A DNA stretch of 64,000 nucleotides from Fodinibius saliphilus. GTDB lineage: Bacteria; Bacteroidota; Rhodothermia; Balneolales; Balneolaceae. The translations under genes and the position numbers were made by a program. Where the stretch lies: contig NZ_VAWF01000004.1 in the NCBI RefSeq assembly GCF_005869845.1, positions 248,001 through 312,000 on the forward strand, in the 5' to 3' direction. Below are positions 1 to 8,436 of this stretch, one piece after another (the stretch's first letter is position 1; the number at the start of each line of letters is the position of its first letter). The notes beneath the pieces were generated by a model. The model made no database searches. It was not told the DNA's origin and saw only the letters and a program-made list of their open reading frames with translations.

Positions 1-267
1 AGAATTAAAGAACTCTTGGGTAGGATGGGAAACAAGTTTTTTATCGAATATTTCGAGCCTTATGCCAATGAAAAAGATCTTAAGAGTGAGTTCACCTTTG
101 ATGATTATACTGTCAACTCTTATAACACCAGGCTCAGTACCCTTAGAACTATATTCAAAGAAGATCTCGAAATTAAAGCCTTAAAACTTATTTCTGAAAA
201 AGAGAATTCAAGATTAAGTCCCGAGACACTCAAAAAAGCATCTGAACTATTTATGGAATACAAATAA
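1..267 (+). CDS. Hypothetical protein, C-terminal part (5' end outside window)
   Basis: The reading frame is open from the first base of the window, so this is the C-terminal end of a longer gene; the internal ATG at 16 is probably not the start. About 88 residues are visible, charged and mostly helical in appearance, ending in LFMEYK. No recognisable motif was found and the family is unknown to me. It ends only 5 bp before the nucleotidase gene and reads in the same direction, which suggests one transcription unit with the next two genes. Confidence 0.55.
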   Translation, partial: RIKELLGRMGNKFFIEYFEPYANEKDLKSEFTFDDYTVNSYNTRLSTLRTIFKEDLEIKALKLISEKENSRLSPETLKKASELFMEYK

Positions 268-272
268 CAATT

Positions 273-959
273 ATGTTCACTAAAAAAATAGTCTATATCG
301 ATATGGACAATGTTCTGGTCAATTTCAAATCAGGCATTGACCAGCTATCTCAAGAGGAACTACAGGAATATGAGGACCGATATGATGAGGTTCCGGGGAT
401 CTTCAAGCTGATGGAACCCAACGATGGGGCCATTGAGACCTTCCAATGGATATCCAAATATTTTGACACCTACATCCTTTCTACAGCTCCTTGGGAAAAC
501 CATTCTGCTTGGTCCGACAAACTTAACTGGGTAAAAAAATATCTGGGTGAACCAGCCTATAAACGGCTGATCCTAAGCCATCATAAAAATCTCTTGTCAG
601 GCGACTATCTCATTGATGACCGAACTAAAAGAGGAGTTAAAGATTTCAGTGGTAAACATATCCATTTCGGGACGGATGAGTTCCGTCACTGGACCGATGT
701 AAAACTCTTCCTCAAATATGACGCCCTCGATATCGATATGGAGGATCCAGAAACATGGGGAGCAACACTCCTTAAAAATAGCTATAAATTATACAAGGCT
801 TCGGAAGAATGGGAGCTTGAAGACCCGATATCATTTGATGAGTTTCAAATCAAACTACAACACGAAGAATCATTTCGAAAAACCAACCTCCCCTCTATTG
901 AAATGCTTGACCCTGATTATGATCCATATTCAATAAAACCACATTATTCAGAATCATAA
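273..959 (+). CDS. 5'(3')-deoxyribonucleotidase-like HAD phosphatase
   Basis: This is a HAD-superfamily phosphatase of the NT5C type, a family that removes phosphate from (deoxy)nucleoside monophosphates in the cytosol. The nucleophile motif DMDNV is at residues 10-14, the motif II region is ILSTAPW at about 68-74, and the acidic motif is DYLIDDR at 111-117. The phosphatase core ends near residue 145. The remaining roughly 80 residues are an acidic tail that many family members lack. It follows the preceding gene after 5 bp and precedes an unknown gene after 10 bp. A role in nucleotide salvage is likely; a defence role by dNTP depletion is only a guess from the neighbourhood. Confidence 0.8.
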   Translation: MFTKKIVYIDMDNVLVNFKSGIDQLSQEELQEYEDRYDEVPGIFKLMEPNDGAIETFQWISKYFDTYILSTAPWENHSAWSDKLNWVKKYLGEPAYKRLILSHHKNLLSGDYLIDDRTKRGVKDFSGKHIHFGTDEFRHWTDVKLFLKYDALDIDMEDPETWGATLLKNSYKLYKASEEWELEDPISFDEFQIKLQHEESFRKTNLPSIEMLDPDYDPYSIKPHYSES

Positions 960-969
960 AAAGAAGATT

Positions 970-1581
970 ATGAATACTGTCCCTTCCCTGAATAGCAAAA
1001 CATATAAAACCCTTTGTAATAAAACTGACGTTACAGATATAGATGCCTGGTACGATAAAACTTATCCCCTATTTCAAAAGGGCAAATTTAAACTCGCGAA
1101 TCATGAAGACTTTCTCATCTTGGTTTCTTTGGCTTATTCCTGGATGCCAACAGTGCCAGTATATCATGACAGTGGTGACTGGGAAGAGGCATCACAATAT
1201 CTAAAACATTTACCAGAACAGGAAGCACTCCGGAAATTCATGGAATTAGTCGTCCCCATGATTAATAATTCTATCGTTGGAGTTTCCAAAGCATTGCACT
1301 TTGCATATCCAAATGACATTTCTATCATCGACAGTAATGTAGTGAAAGGTTGGCGAAAACTATTTTATAAAACTGAAACTGAGGGGTATAAAGACCCAGC
1401 CATTTCACCTCTACCAATTAATTTTGGAAGTTTCAATGGTAGAAAAAGCACTATGAGTCGACATATTGACTATTATTTGAGGTATTGTAATAACTTAAAT
1501 GAGTGGACTAAAAATTTAGATAATGACGTTACACCACGAGATATTGAAACAAGATTATACCTATTAGGAAAAGAGCTGTGA
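970..1581 (+). CDS. Hypothetical protein, 203 aa
   Basis: I do not recognise the family. The protein is soluble with no signal peptide or membrane segment. Its centre holds the pattern VSKALHFAYPNDISIIDSNV (residues about 101-120), a helix followed by a short strand-like IIDSN segment. Similar K-x-LHF...P...I-x-DS patterns occur in uncharacterised bacterial proteins, sometimes near defence genes; that remark comes from memory, not a search. It follows the nucleotidase by 10 bp and probably shares its transcript. Confidence 0.55.
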   Translation: MNTVPSLNSKTYKTLCNKTDVTDIDAWYDKTYPLFQKGKFKLANHEDFLILVSLAYSWMPTVPVYHDSGDWEEASQYLKHLPEQEALRKFMELVVPMINNSIVGVSKALHFAYPNDISIIDSNVVKGWRKLFYKTETEGYKDPAISPLPINFGSFNGRKSTMSRHIDYYLRYCNNLNEWTKNLDNDVTPRDIETRLYLLGKEL

Positions 1582-1626
1582 TATATATTATCCAGATGAA
1601 ATATGACTTTTATCCCCTTTTAGCTA

Positions 1627-1851
1627 TTACCACCATTCGTTTTCATCAATAAAATCATATTTCTTTAACCGTTCTTTAAAAGCCTCACGATGTTCTTTGT
1701 TTTTCTTTCTATTATACTCTTTCATCTCTTGAAGTGAAAAAAGATGAAAACCCTCGGGCAGCTCCCCCCTGTCCATCAATTCCTTCAATGTGGCAGTAGG
1801 AATTTGCTCTTTCAACTTTTTTGTCTCTTCTCTCCTTTTTTTACTTGACAT
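1627..1851 (-). CDS. Small highly charged hypothetical protein
   Basis: A 74-residue protein rich in Lys and Glu, beginning with a basic run (SSKKRREETKKLKEQ) and ending NEWW. No domain is recognised. It converges on the preceding gene with a 45-bp gap. Its reading frame is clean and the composition fits a small soluble, probably helical protein, but no family evidence supports it. A nucleic-acid-binding role would be speculation. Confidence 0.4.
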   Translation of the reverse strand: MSSKKRREETKKLKEQIPTATLKELMDRGELPEGFHLFSLQEMKEYNRKKNKEHREAFKERLKKYDFIDENEWW

Positions 1852-1998
1852 AAGCTGGCTCTTTAAGTTGGCATTCAGTTTTAAAATATGAATTAGACTG
1901 ACACCATGCTGTCATATCAGTTTGTTTCTATGAATTAGCCTCTGTTTATTATTTCAGAGTGCTTAACATATTGATCATTTATCCAATGCTACTTCGTT

Positions 1999-3927
1999 AT
2001 GTCCCATTACCTCACAAAGTCTAAATTCGTCCGAGCCCTCGACTGTCCCACAAAACTATACTATGCACAGCACGATGAATATAAAAGCACTTTAGAAGAT
2101 AACGATTTCATGCAGGCGCTTGCCGAAGGCGGCTTACAGGTCGGTGAACTGGCCAAACTCTATTTTCCGGGCGGACATGATATCCCCATGATGCAAGAGA
2201 AGTCTAAGTCACTCAGCGAAACCAAGGCTTTACTGCAACAAAATGATGTCACCATTTACGAGGCAGCCATGCAGCACAAAAACTGTTTTGTATTGGTGGA
2301 CGTCCTCCAAAAGAAAGGGAATCGGCTGGATCTGATTGAGGTAAAATCAAAGTCTTGGGAACCAGACGAAAGTTTTACTTACAAAAATAAGGATGATATT
2401 TATAGCGACTGGCAGGAGTATCTATTTGACGTAGCATTCCAAACATGGGTAGCACGTCGGGCTTATCCGAATTTTCAAATTGAGCCTTATCTGATGCTTA
2501 TCGATAAAACCCAAAAAGCTACGGTGGATGGCCTGCATCAATACTTTAAAATAATGGAAGAAAACGGACGCAGTGAAGTCAAAGTTAAAGACGGGGTAAA
2601 TAAAGATGATCTTGGCGCTCAAATCTTACGAAAAGTGCATGTTGGTGAATACGTAGAACAAATATTAGAAGGCAACGGACGAGAACCGGAGCACGAACTG
2701 GAGGCCGCCGGATTTGACCATTGGATATCGACGCTAAGCGAATATCTAAAGGCTGATCAAAAGTATCCGATAACCACCGGAAACAAGTGCAAAAGCTGTG
2801 AATATCGTATCACTCCCGATAAATTATCTGGCAATGAAAAGAGCGGCTTTGCCGAATGTTGGAAACAAGACCTGCAGTGGAGGGATGATGATTTAGCCAA
2901 ACCGCATGTCTTTGATATTTGGAACGACCGACGGACGGAAAAATATCTTGACCAAGGTGTCTACCACATGGAAGAACTTATCCCCGGAATGTTGCGAGCT
3001 AATCCCGACAAACTCTATAAGCAGACCGAGTGGGATTACGGGCAGCGTCAGACCGTACAGATTATGAAAGCCACCGGTCATCATTCCCAAGAGGAAGCAG
3101 TTCTGGCCGGACTTTTTCAAGAGATGGATAGCTGGAACTTTCCCCTTCACTTTATTGACTTTGAGGCCGTAACCCCTGCTATTCCCTTTCACAAAGGACA
3201 AAAGCCCTACAAGAAAACGCCTTTCCAGTTTTCCTGTCACACTATTTATGAAGACGGCACATTAGAACACACCGCAGAGTGGATTGAAGATACGCCCGGT
3301 AAATTTCCATGCTTTGATTTTGTTAGGGAGCTAAAGAAATGCCTGGAAGGTGATGATGGCAGCGTATTCATGTACCACCACTTTGAAAACACGGTGCTCA
3401 ATGATGTCATCGATCTGCTGGAAGAACGTCAGCCGGATGATGCCAGCGAGCTTATTGAATGGATTAAAACTATCACAAAGGGTGGTCCGCGCGAGATGAT
3501 CGATCAACAGCGAATGGTGGTGAAGTATTATTACTCTCCATATATGGGCAGCTCTAACAGCATCAAAGATGTGTTGCCGGCAGTACTTAATGAAAGCCCG
3601 AGACTTAAAGAAATATATTCCCAACCATACAACGGGCTTAGCATCAAAGACAAAGTGCTCTATCAAACAGACGAGAATTCCGGTAAAGTGCTAAGTCCTT
3701 ATAAGCTGCTGGATCCTATTGGTTTCGACATCCCCGACTATGAAACTGCTGAAGAAACCATTGCCGAAGGCGGTACGGCCATGATGGCGTGGAGCCGTAT
3801 GCAGTTTGATGATGTATCTCCCGAAGAACGGGAAGCTACTTTTAAAGCACTGCTGAAATACTGCGAGCTAGATACTTTGGCGATGGTGATGATTCATCAG
3901 CACTGGGTGTGGTTAAAGAATAGTTAA
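1999..3927 (+). CDS. DUF2779-family nuclease-like protein (RecB/Cas4-like N-terminus)
   Basis: The N-terminal 270 residues look like a PD-(D/E)XK nuclease of the RecB/Cas4 kind: an early Cys in DCPTKLYY (about 15-22), then acidic residues near 101 and 111 and an E-V-K triad residue set at 114-116. A Cys pair in KCKSCEYR (about 275) and a later GFAECWKQ suggest a metal or Fe-S site with the first Cys. The C-terminal half matches DUF2779, with HFIDFEA (about 392-398) resembling an exonuclease-fold motif and a final YCELDTLAM. The family is uncharacterised but predicted to act on nucleic acids. It lies opposite the HerA operon, so a role in the same island is plausible. Length 642 aa is normal. 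Confidence 0.75.
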   Translation: MSHYLTKSKFVRALDCPTKLYYAQHDEYKSTLEDNDFMQALAEGGLQVGELAKLYFPGGHDIPMMQEKSKSLSETKALLQQNDVTIYEAAMQHKNCFVLVDVLQKKGNRLDLIEVKSKSWEPDESFTYKNKDDIYSDWQEYLFDVAFQTWVARRAYPNFQIEPYLMLIDKTQKATVDGLHQYFKIMEENGRSEVKVKDGVNKDDLGAQILRKVHVGEYVEQILEGNGREPEHELEAAGFDHWISTLSEYLKADQKYPITTGNKCKSCEYRITPDKLSGNEKSGFAECWKQDLQWRDDDLAKPHVFDIWNDRRTEKYLDQGVYHMEELIPGMLRANPDKLYKQTEWDYGQRQTVQIMKATGHHSQEEAVLAGLFQEMDSWNFPLHFIDFEAVTPAIPFHKGQKPYKKTPFQFSCHTIYEDGTLEHTAEWIEDTPGKFPCFDFVRELKKCLEGDDGSVFMYHHFENTVLNDVIDLLEERQPDDASELIEWIKTITKGGPREMIDQQRMVVKYYYSPYMGSSNSIKDVLPAVLNESPRLKEIYSQPYNGLSIKDKVLYQTDENSGKVLSPYKLLDPIGFDIPDYETAEETIAEGGTAMMAWSRMQFDDVSPEEREATFKALLKYCELDTLAMVMIHQHWVWLKNS

Positions 3928-3949
3928 TTGTCATTCTTAATCTATAGTT

Positions 3950-4657
3950 ATGTATTGGCCGAAAAAAATCGTCGATTTATTTCCAACAGTCATAAACAGC
4001 TTTCGAGAAAAAGAATTAGCCTATCTAAGTCTTACATCTAAACCGGAAAGACCTATACAAGACCGATATGCTTTACTACTAAATAAAAAGATTGATGACA
4101 AAGTTTTTATAAAAGAATATAAGCGCCGGGACCTTGTGGTATTTCATGACAACGGAAGACTTGCTTCAAAACCGAATAAAGAGGTTGATCATGTTATTGA
4201 ATTTAAGGCAGGATCCGCTTCCAGTTTTAGTAAAAAGATACAAGGCGAAGAATATTATAGTAAAGCAAATGAATTTATTGGAAGAGTCGTAAAGGACATT
4301 GCCAACAGAAAAAGAGAAGGATCTTCATATGCAGATACCCTAAATCTAGGAATAAAAGATTTGACAGGTGTATTTATAGGCGTAGAGGTTTTAGATGAAA
4401 TTCCAGAAAAATTTACAGAATTATTTCAATACTCTTCCAGACATAACAGACATCTATCCCATGAGGAAAAACCTGATTTGGAAAAACGCATGATCGAGCG
4501 GTTCACTGAATATACTGGAGAGCATTCAGTAAAAGCATTTAACACAGTACTTCATCGTGTTGAAGAGGTAGGATCTTTTGAAAATATTAGAGTGAAAATT
4601 CACTTGATTGCTGTTCAAGGGAATTCAAATTTCCCTTTTCAAGAATTAGCTGATTAG
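3950..4657 (+). CDS. Hypothetical protein, possible PD-(D/E)XK nuclease fold
   Basis: No family is recognised with certainty. Residues about 62-90 read RRDLVVFHDNG followed by HVIEFKAGS, which fits the Asp...Glu-x-Lys core of a PD-(D/E)XK nuclease; the rest is helical and charged. It starts 22 bp after the DUF2779 gene and reads the same way, so co-transcription is likely. Its stop lies 4 bp from the stop of the convergent SbcC-like gene. A restriction-like enzyme is possible, but a protein with only a degenerate fold cannot be excluded. Confidence 0.5.
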   Translation: MYWPKKIVDLFPTVINSFREKELAYLSLTSKPERPIQDRYALLLNKKIDDKVFIKEYKRRDLVVFHDNGRLASKPNKEVDHVIEFKAGSASSFSKKIQGEEYYSKANEFIGRVVKDIANRKREGSSYADTLNLGIKDLTGVFIGVEVLDEIPEKFTELFQYSSRHNRHLSHEEKPDLEKRMIERFTEYTGEHSVKAFNTVLHRVEEVGSFENIRVKIHLIAVQGNSNFPFQELAD

Positions 4658-4661
4658 TAGA

Positions 4662-7103
4662 TTAAATTGTTTGTAATGCTACTCTATTTGTATCAAGCTC
4701 CTCTGCGTGATCTGGATGGCAAGTCATTACAATTGTTTGGTACTGCCCTGAAAACTCATTGATAGCCTTTACTACTTTTTCCCTGCGCTCAGGATCGATA
4801 TCGACCATCGGATCATCAAGAATTGCAAACCCATTACCATCGGAGAGAAATTTCTCACATAGGGCAAATCGCCACGCAAGGGCTACCGTATCTTTGGTTC
4901 CATGGGAAAGCAGGTTGTAGGTGAGGGAGGTAGCTTCCTGTGTCTTAAAGGCAGTAGGCATATCACTGTCCATATCTACGGTAGAAAAACGGTCGCCGAC
5001 CATCAGATCCAGCCATTTGACAAAGCTGGTTTCAAGGCCCTTGTAAGTGTCGCTGTCCATTGACTCGATCAGTTTCAGCGATTTCTCGCGCACCCGGGCC
5101 AGTGTTTCAGCTCGACTATTAATGAGTTCAAATTCAGCTTCTGCTTCTTGGCGTAGTTTCTGTAATTCTTCCGATGAGGTGTCCGGAGTTTCTGCTTCCA
5201 ACTGCGTGCGTTCCTGCTTCTTTTCAAAAATCTGATCCTTTAACTGCTGGATATCTTTGTCCAGTTGGCTAACCTCTTCAATAAATTCTTCGGAGGATTC
5301 ATAACCCTCGGGCAGAGAGGGAAGATCATCGAGATCACTTTTCAGAACCTTGAGTAACTTCGAGGTTTCAGCTAATTGAAGAATCAAATCATCGGAAGAG
5401 CCATATTTTTCAGTCCATTCTTCAATCTTAGTCTCCGCTTCTTCTGCTTCCTTTTTTAGTTGGTTTAATGTTGTCTTCGTTTCAACGATATCCTCTGTAA
5501 TCTCCTCGGAGCTGCGCACCTTGGACAAATCACCATAGGCCTCCAACTCTTCTTTAAGGTCTTCCAGTTCGTGATCGCCCAGCTCTTTCTTGTAAGCTTT
5601 TTTAGCTTGCGCCAGATCATTCTCCTTTTTTTGATAAAGTCCGGCATAAGACTCTGCCTCCTGAACGGATCCGACCTCAAGATCATCTAAATAACCGGAA
5701 ATCTCTTCTTTCTTCGCCTGAAGGGTTTCAATCGTATCCTCAAGATCTCCCTCTCCCGAAAATACTTTTACCATAAGCCCGTCTGTTTTCAGAGTAAATC
5801 CGCCAGAAGCGGTTTGATCGAGCGTTTCACCACTATCTGCAGCAATTTCTTTTTCATCCTGACCAGCCTCACTATAACGCAACGTTTGATCTGAATTGCT
5901 TTCAATACGAACGGTAAGTTTAGCTGCCTCTATCTTCGTTTGTAGTTGACGTATATCCGACTGAAGCTCTCGTAGTTTTTGGAGGTCTTCCTGAGTTACT
6001 TTCTGCGCCTCTTCAAGTTCATCCTTCGCTTCTTCTACCTGTGAGGTAAGCTCTTCAATTTTAGCAATTCGTTGTTTTAGCTGTTCGGCCTTCTGCTTGC
6101 TTTGTGCCTTTTGTTGCTCTTGCTGAAGCTCCTCCAAGTTTTTCCGGTGTGCATCAAGCTTGGGCTCCAGGTTCTCCATCTTATCTTCAAAAACAGGCCA
6201 TTTTTTGCTTATATGTAGGAGCCGTTGCTTTTTCTCTTTAGCTGATTCGAATTTTTGCTCTTTTAGTTGCCTTTCCTGTATGCCCTTTTTCAATGGCCTA
6301 CGCTCTTCAAACTTTTCCTTTTTTTCTTCCTGCTTTGCTATTAGAATACTCAATGCCTCATTCAACGAATCCAGATCGTCTTCAAAACGCTTAGCCTCCT
6401 CTAAATCTAACCGGAGCTGTTCTTTTTTATAATAGGCCTCAACAACTTTGCCAGTACCTACTTTGTAAGGATTCTTGATACCCCGATTGTTTTCAGGATA
6501 CTGCTGTTGACGATTCCAACGCTTAAAGTAATTTTTATATTTCTGTTCGAGTAATTCCTTAAAGCGATCTACAGATACTCCGCCCGTCTCCATTAAATTT
6601 CTACGAAGTACATTGCCAAGCTCTTTACGAACTTTGTCTTTTTGCCTCATGTCTTGCATCGTCTGATGTAGTTCGGACTGATTGGCAAGCATGATAGTTC
6701 GCATAGTAGCTGGAGAGACAGGAAACAATGATTCAATCTGATCCTGTACCTTCTTCTCATCGGTTATTTCGGAACCATCTGGTAATTTCAGAGAAGCACT
6801 ACCATTCCGGTTTCCTTTCTTCCAGATCTTCTGAATTCGAATAATATTATTATCGGAATTCTCCAATTCCAGACCTACCCGAATAACATCACCGCCCACG
6901 GCCGGGAAATAGCTTCCCATGATGTCTTCCACTTTGGTCTGTGTAAGTGATGTAGTAGTCAGTAGGCCATGCATTACAGCCTGAAATACTGTAGACTTCC
7001 CTGCTTCGTTTGGACCCAGTAGAACATTTAGACCATCATCAAATTCAAACACATCATCTTCAATGCCGGCAAATGGATGGAGATATACTTTTGATAACTT
7101 CAT
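4662..7103 (-). CDS. SbcC/YhaN-like SMC-family ATPase
   Basis: The head domain is split across the ends. Walker A GPNEAGKST is at residues 30-38, the signature LLSHGTKDTVALAW is near 735, and Walker B FAILDDPMVD is near 765. Between them lie long coiled coils rich in Glu, Lys and Gln. There is no CxxC zinc hook: only two cysteines exist, both in the C-terminal head. The middle (about 395-455) is instead a short beta-rich insert, so YhaN-type is a better match than classical SbcC. It overlaps the phosphoesterase gene by 4 bp, the usual SbcD-SbcC coupling. It should form a complex that opens and processes DNA ends. It is the last gene of the seven-gene operon. Confidence 0.85.
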   Translation of the reverse strand: MKLSKVYLHPFAGIEDDVFEFDDGLNVLLGPNEAGKSTVFQAVMHGLLTTTSLTQTKVEDIMGSYFPAVGGDVIRVGLELENSDNNIIRIQKIWKKGNRNGSASLKLPDGSEITDEKKVQDQIESLFPVSPATMRTIMLANQSELHQTMQDMRQKDKVRKELGNVLRRNLMETGGVSVDRFKELLEQKYKNYFKRWNRQQQYPENNRGIKNPYKVGTGKVVEAYYKKEQLRLDLEEAKRFEDDLDSLNEALSILIAKQEEKKEKFEERRPLKKGIQERQLKEQKFESAKEKKQRLLHISKKWPVFEDKMENLEPKLDAHRKNLEELQQEQQKAQSKQKAEQLKQRIAKIEELTSQVEEAKDELEEAQKVTQEDLQKLRELQSDIRQLQTKIEAAKLTVRIESNSDQTLRYSEAGQDEKEIAADSGETLDQTASGGFTLKTDGLMVKVFSGEGDLEDTIETLQAKKEEISGYLDDLEVGSVQEAESYAGLYQKKENDLAQAKKAYKKELGDHELEDLKEELEAYGDLSKVRSSEEITEDIVETKTTLNQLKKEAEEAETKIEEWTEKYGSSDDLILQLAETSKLLKVLKSDLDDLPSLPEGYESSEEFIEEVSQLDKDIQQLKDQIFEKKQERTQLEAETPDTSSEELQKLRQEAEAEFELINSRAETLARVREKSLKLIESMDSDTYKGLETSFVKWLDLMVGDRFSTVDMDSDMPTAFKTQEATSLTYNLLSHGTKDTVALAWRFALCEKFLSDGNGFAILDDPMVDIDPERREKVVKAINEFSGQYQTIVMTCHPDHAEELDTNRVALQTI

Positions 7104-8203
7104 TGCTGTACCTCTTTTATCAATTCGTATGCCATCTGCAACTCCTCTTCTTCCTCATCTTCTGAAAAAGAAGACAATAACTGTTCGGGAAATGAGCCCT
7201 TAGAAAATTCTTTCTTTATTTGTTCGGAAGTAACTTTTCGGCGGACTTCGTTATCTTCCAATCGAAGCTCTAATACGGATTCACGAATTTGTGACCTGCT
7301 TTCCTGCCAAGATTCAAATACTTCCTCTTCCAACTTTCCAGATACCTTTAACTCAACAACAGCTTGCTGCCAAGCATTTTCGCTAAACTCTTCTACCAGA
7401 TCTTGAACGTCTTTGGTAGATGAAATATGCTCATCTTTCTGAATAAAGCGATAGGTACCCGTGCTGACTATTTCAGTTTTGATTTCTTTATCTTCTCTGA
7501 CAGTATGCAGAAAAGCCCGTCCTTCGTGATTACAAGAAAATCCGTCGGGTTCAGGCGTACCTGGATTAAAGACCATATCCCGCTTGTCAGGCTTCTCCGG
7601 CCAGGTAATATGCGTGTGCCCCATCAGCCAGAGATCGACACCGGACTGCTCCAATTCATGAATGGACATAGGAAAGTATCGCTGATCGAAATCGGGTGAT
7701 ACCCCTTCTATACTGCCATGGGCAACTCCAATGTGAAGGGCGTCCTCGTCTTTTTCTATCTCATTAACCCACCCGATGGCATGATCAGCCGAATGCTTGG
7801 CATGGCAGGGAGCGGGATATATCACAACTTCCGGTTCAAAGACCGAAAGAGTTAGCAGCTCTTTCTTATCCAACACTAAAACATGCTCTTCAGCTTCTTT
7901 TTTAAAACGATCCCAAAGCTGACTATCGGCCGTGATATAGTCATGGTTGCCGGGCAGGACCAATACTACTTCTCCTGCAAATTGATTGATCGCCCGAACA
8001 GCTTTCTGAATATCTCCGACCTTCATTGAGGTACGATCAAACAGATCACCGGCAATGACAAAAATATCGGTCTCTAATTCATTCGCTTTATCAATTGTCT
8101 TCTGAAGTGTTTCATACCGTGCTTCAGAAAGTTTGTCTTGCGCCTCTGGTAAGTTTCGGAAAGTACGGCCAAGATGGAGGTCTGCTATGTGGAATATTTT
8201 CAT
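7100..8203 (-). CDS. SbcD/YhaO/Mre11-like DNA metallophosphoesterase
   Basis: A calcineurin-like phosphoesterase of the Mre11/SbcD group. The metal-binding motifs appear in order: HIADLHLGR (residues 5-13), AGDLFDR (about 51-57), LPGNHDY (about 83-89), VAHGSIEG (about 140) and MGHTHITWP (about 195). After the catalytic core comes a capping region and a very acidic C-terminal segment (SEDEEEEE) that may contact the ATPase partner. In this family the protein is a Mn2+-dependent nuclease. It overlaps the SbcC/YhaN-like gene by 4 bp and begins 2 bp after the KTSC gene, so translation is probably coupled. Confidence 0.88.
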   Translation of the reverse strand: MKIFHIADLHLGRTFRNLPEAQDKLSEARYETLQKTIDKANELETDIFVIAGDLFDRTSMKVGDIQKAVRAINQFAGEVVLVLPGNHDYITADSQLWDRFKKEAEEHVLVLDKKELLTLSVFEPEVVIYPAPCHAKHSADHAIGWVNEIEKDEDALHIGVAHGSIEGVSPDFDQRYFPMSIHELEQSGVDLWLMGHTHITWPEKPDKRDMVFNPGTPEPDGFSCNHEGRAFLHTVREDKEIKTEIVSTGTYRFIQKDEHISSTKDVQDLVEEFSENAWQQAVVELKVSGKLEEEVFESWQESRSQIRESVLELRLEDNEVRRKVTSEQIKKEFSKGSFPEQLLSSFSEDEEEEELQMAYELIKEVQQ

Positions 8204-8205
8204 TC

Positions 8206-8436
8206 CTATACCCGCGAATAACGATAATTTCCTTTTATGTTGTAATGCAAGAACTGCCCTTTTGACTCTGCAGTCTTAAATTGTTCCCAGATATGTTCTG
8301 GAACATCAAAGTATTGATATACCCTTCTATTTTGGAATTCTACTTCTAAGGTTGAACTAGATGATTCATAGCCTATCTTATAAATATTAGATGATTCAAA
8401 ATTTTGAAAATATTCCATTGATTTATTCCTCTTCAT
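8206..8436 (-). CDS. KTSC-domain small protein
   Basis: The 76-residue protein is almost entirely one KTSC domain: a Ser-rich start, then IYKIGYESSSSTLEVEFQNR, the VYQYFDVPEHIW strand-turn and an A-x-S-x-G-QF motif. The domain is known at the C-terminus of some lysyl-tRNA synthetases and as stand-alone small proteins, and is thought to bind nucleic acid or protein; its function is not established. The start overlaps the end of herA by 14 bp and its stop is 2 bp before the phosphoesterase gene, so it is embedded in the operon and probably made together with HerA. Confidence 0.75.
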   Translation of the reverse strand: MKRNKSMEYFQNFESSNIYKIGYESSSSTLEVEFQNRRVYQYFDVPEHIWEQFKTAESKGQFLHYNIKGNYRYSRV

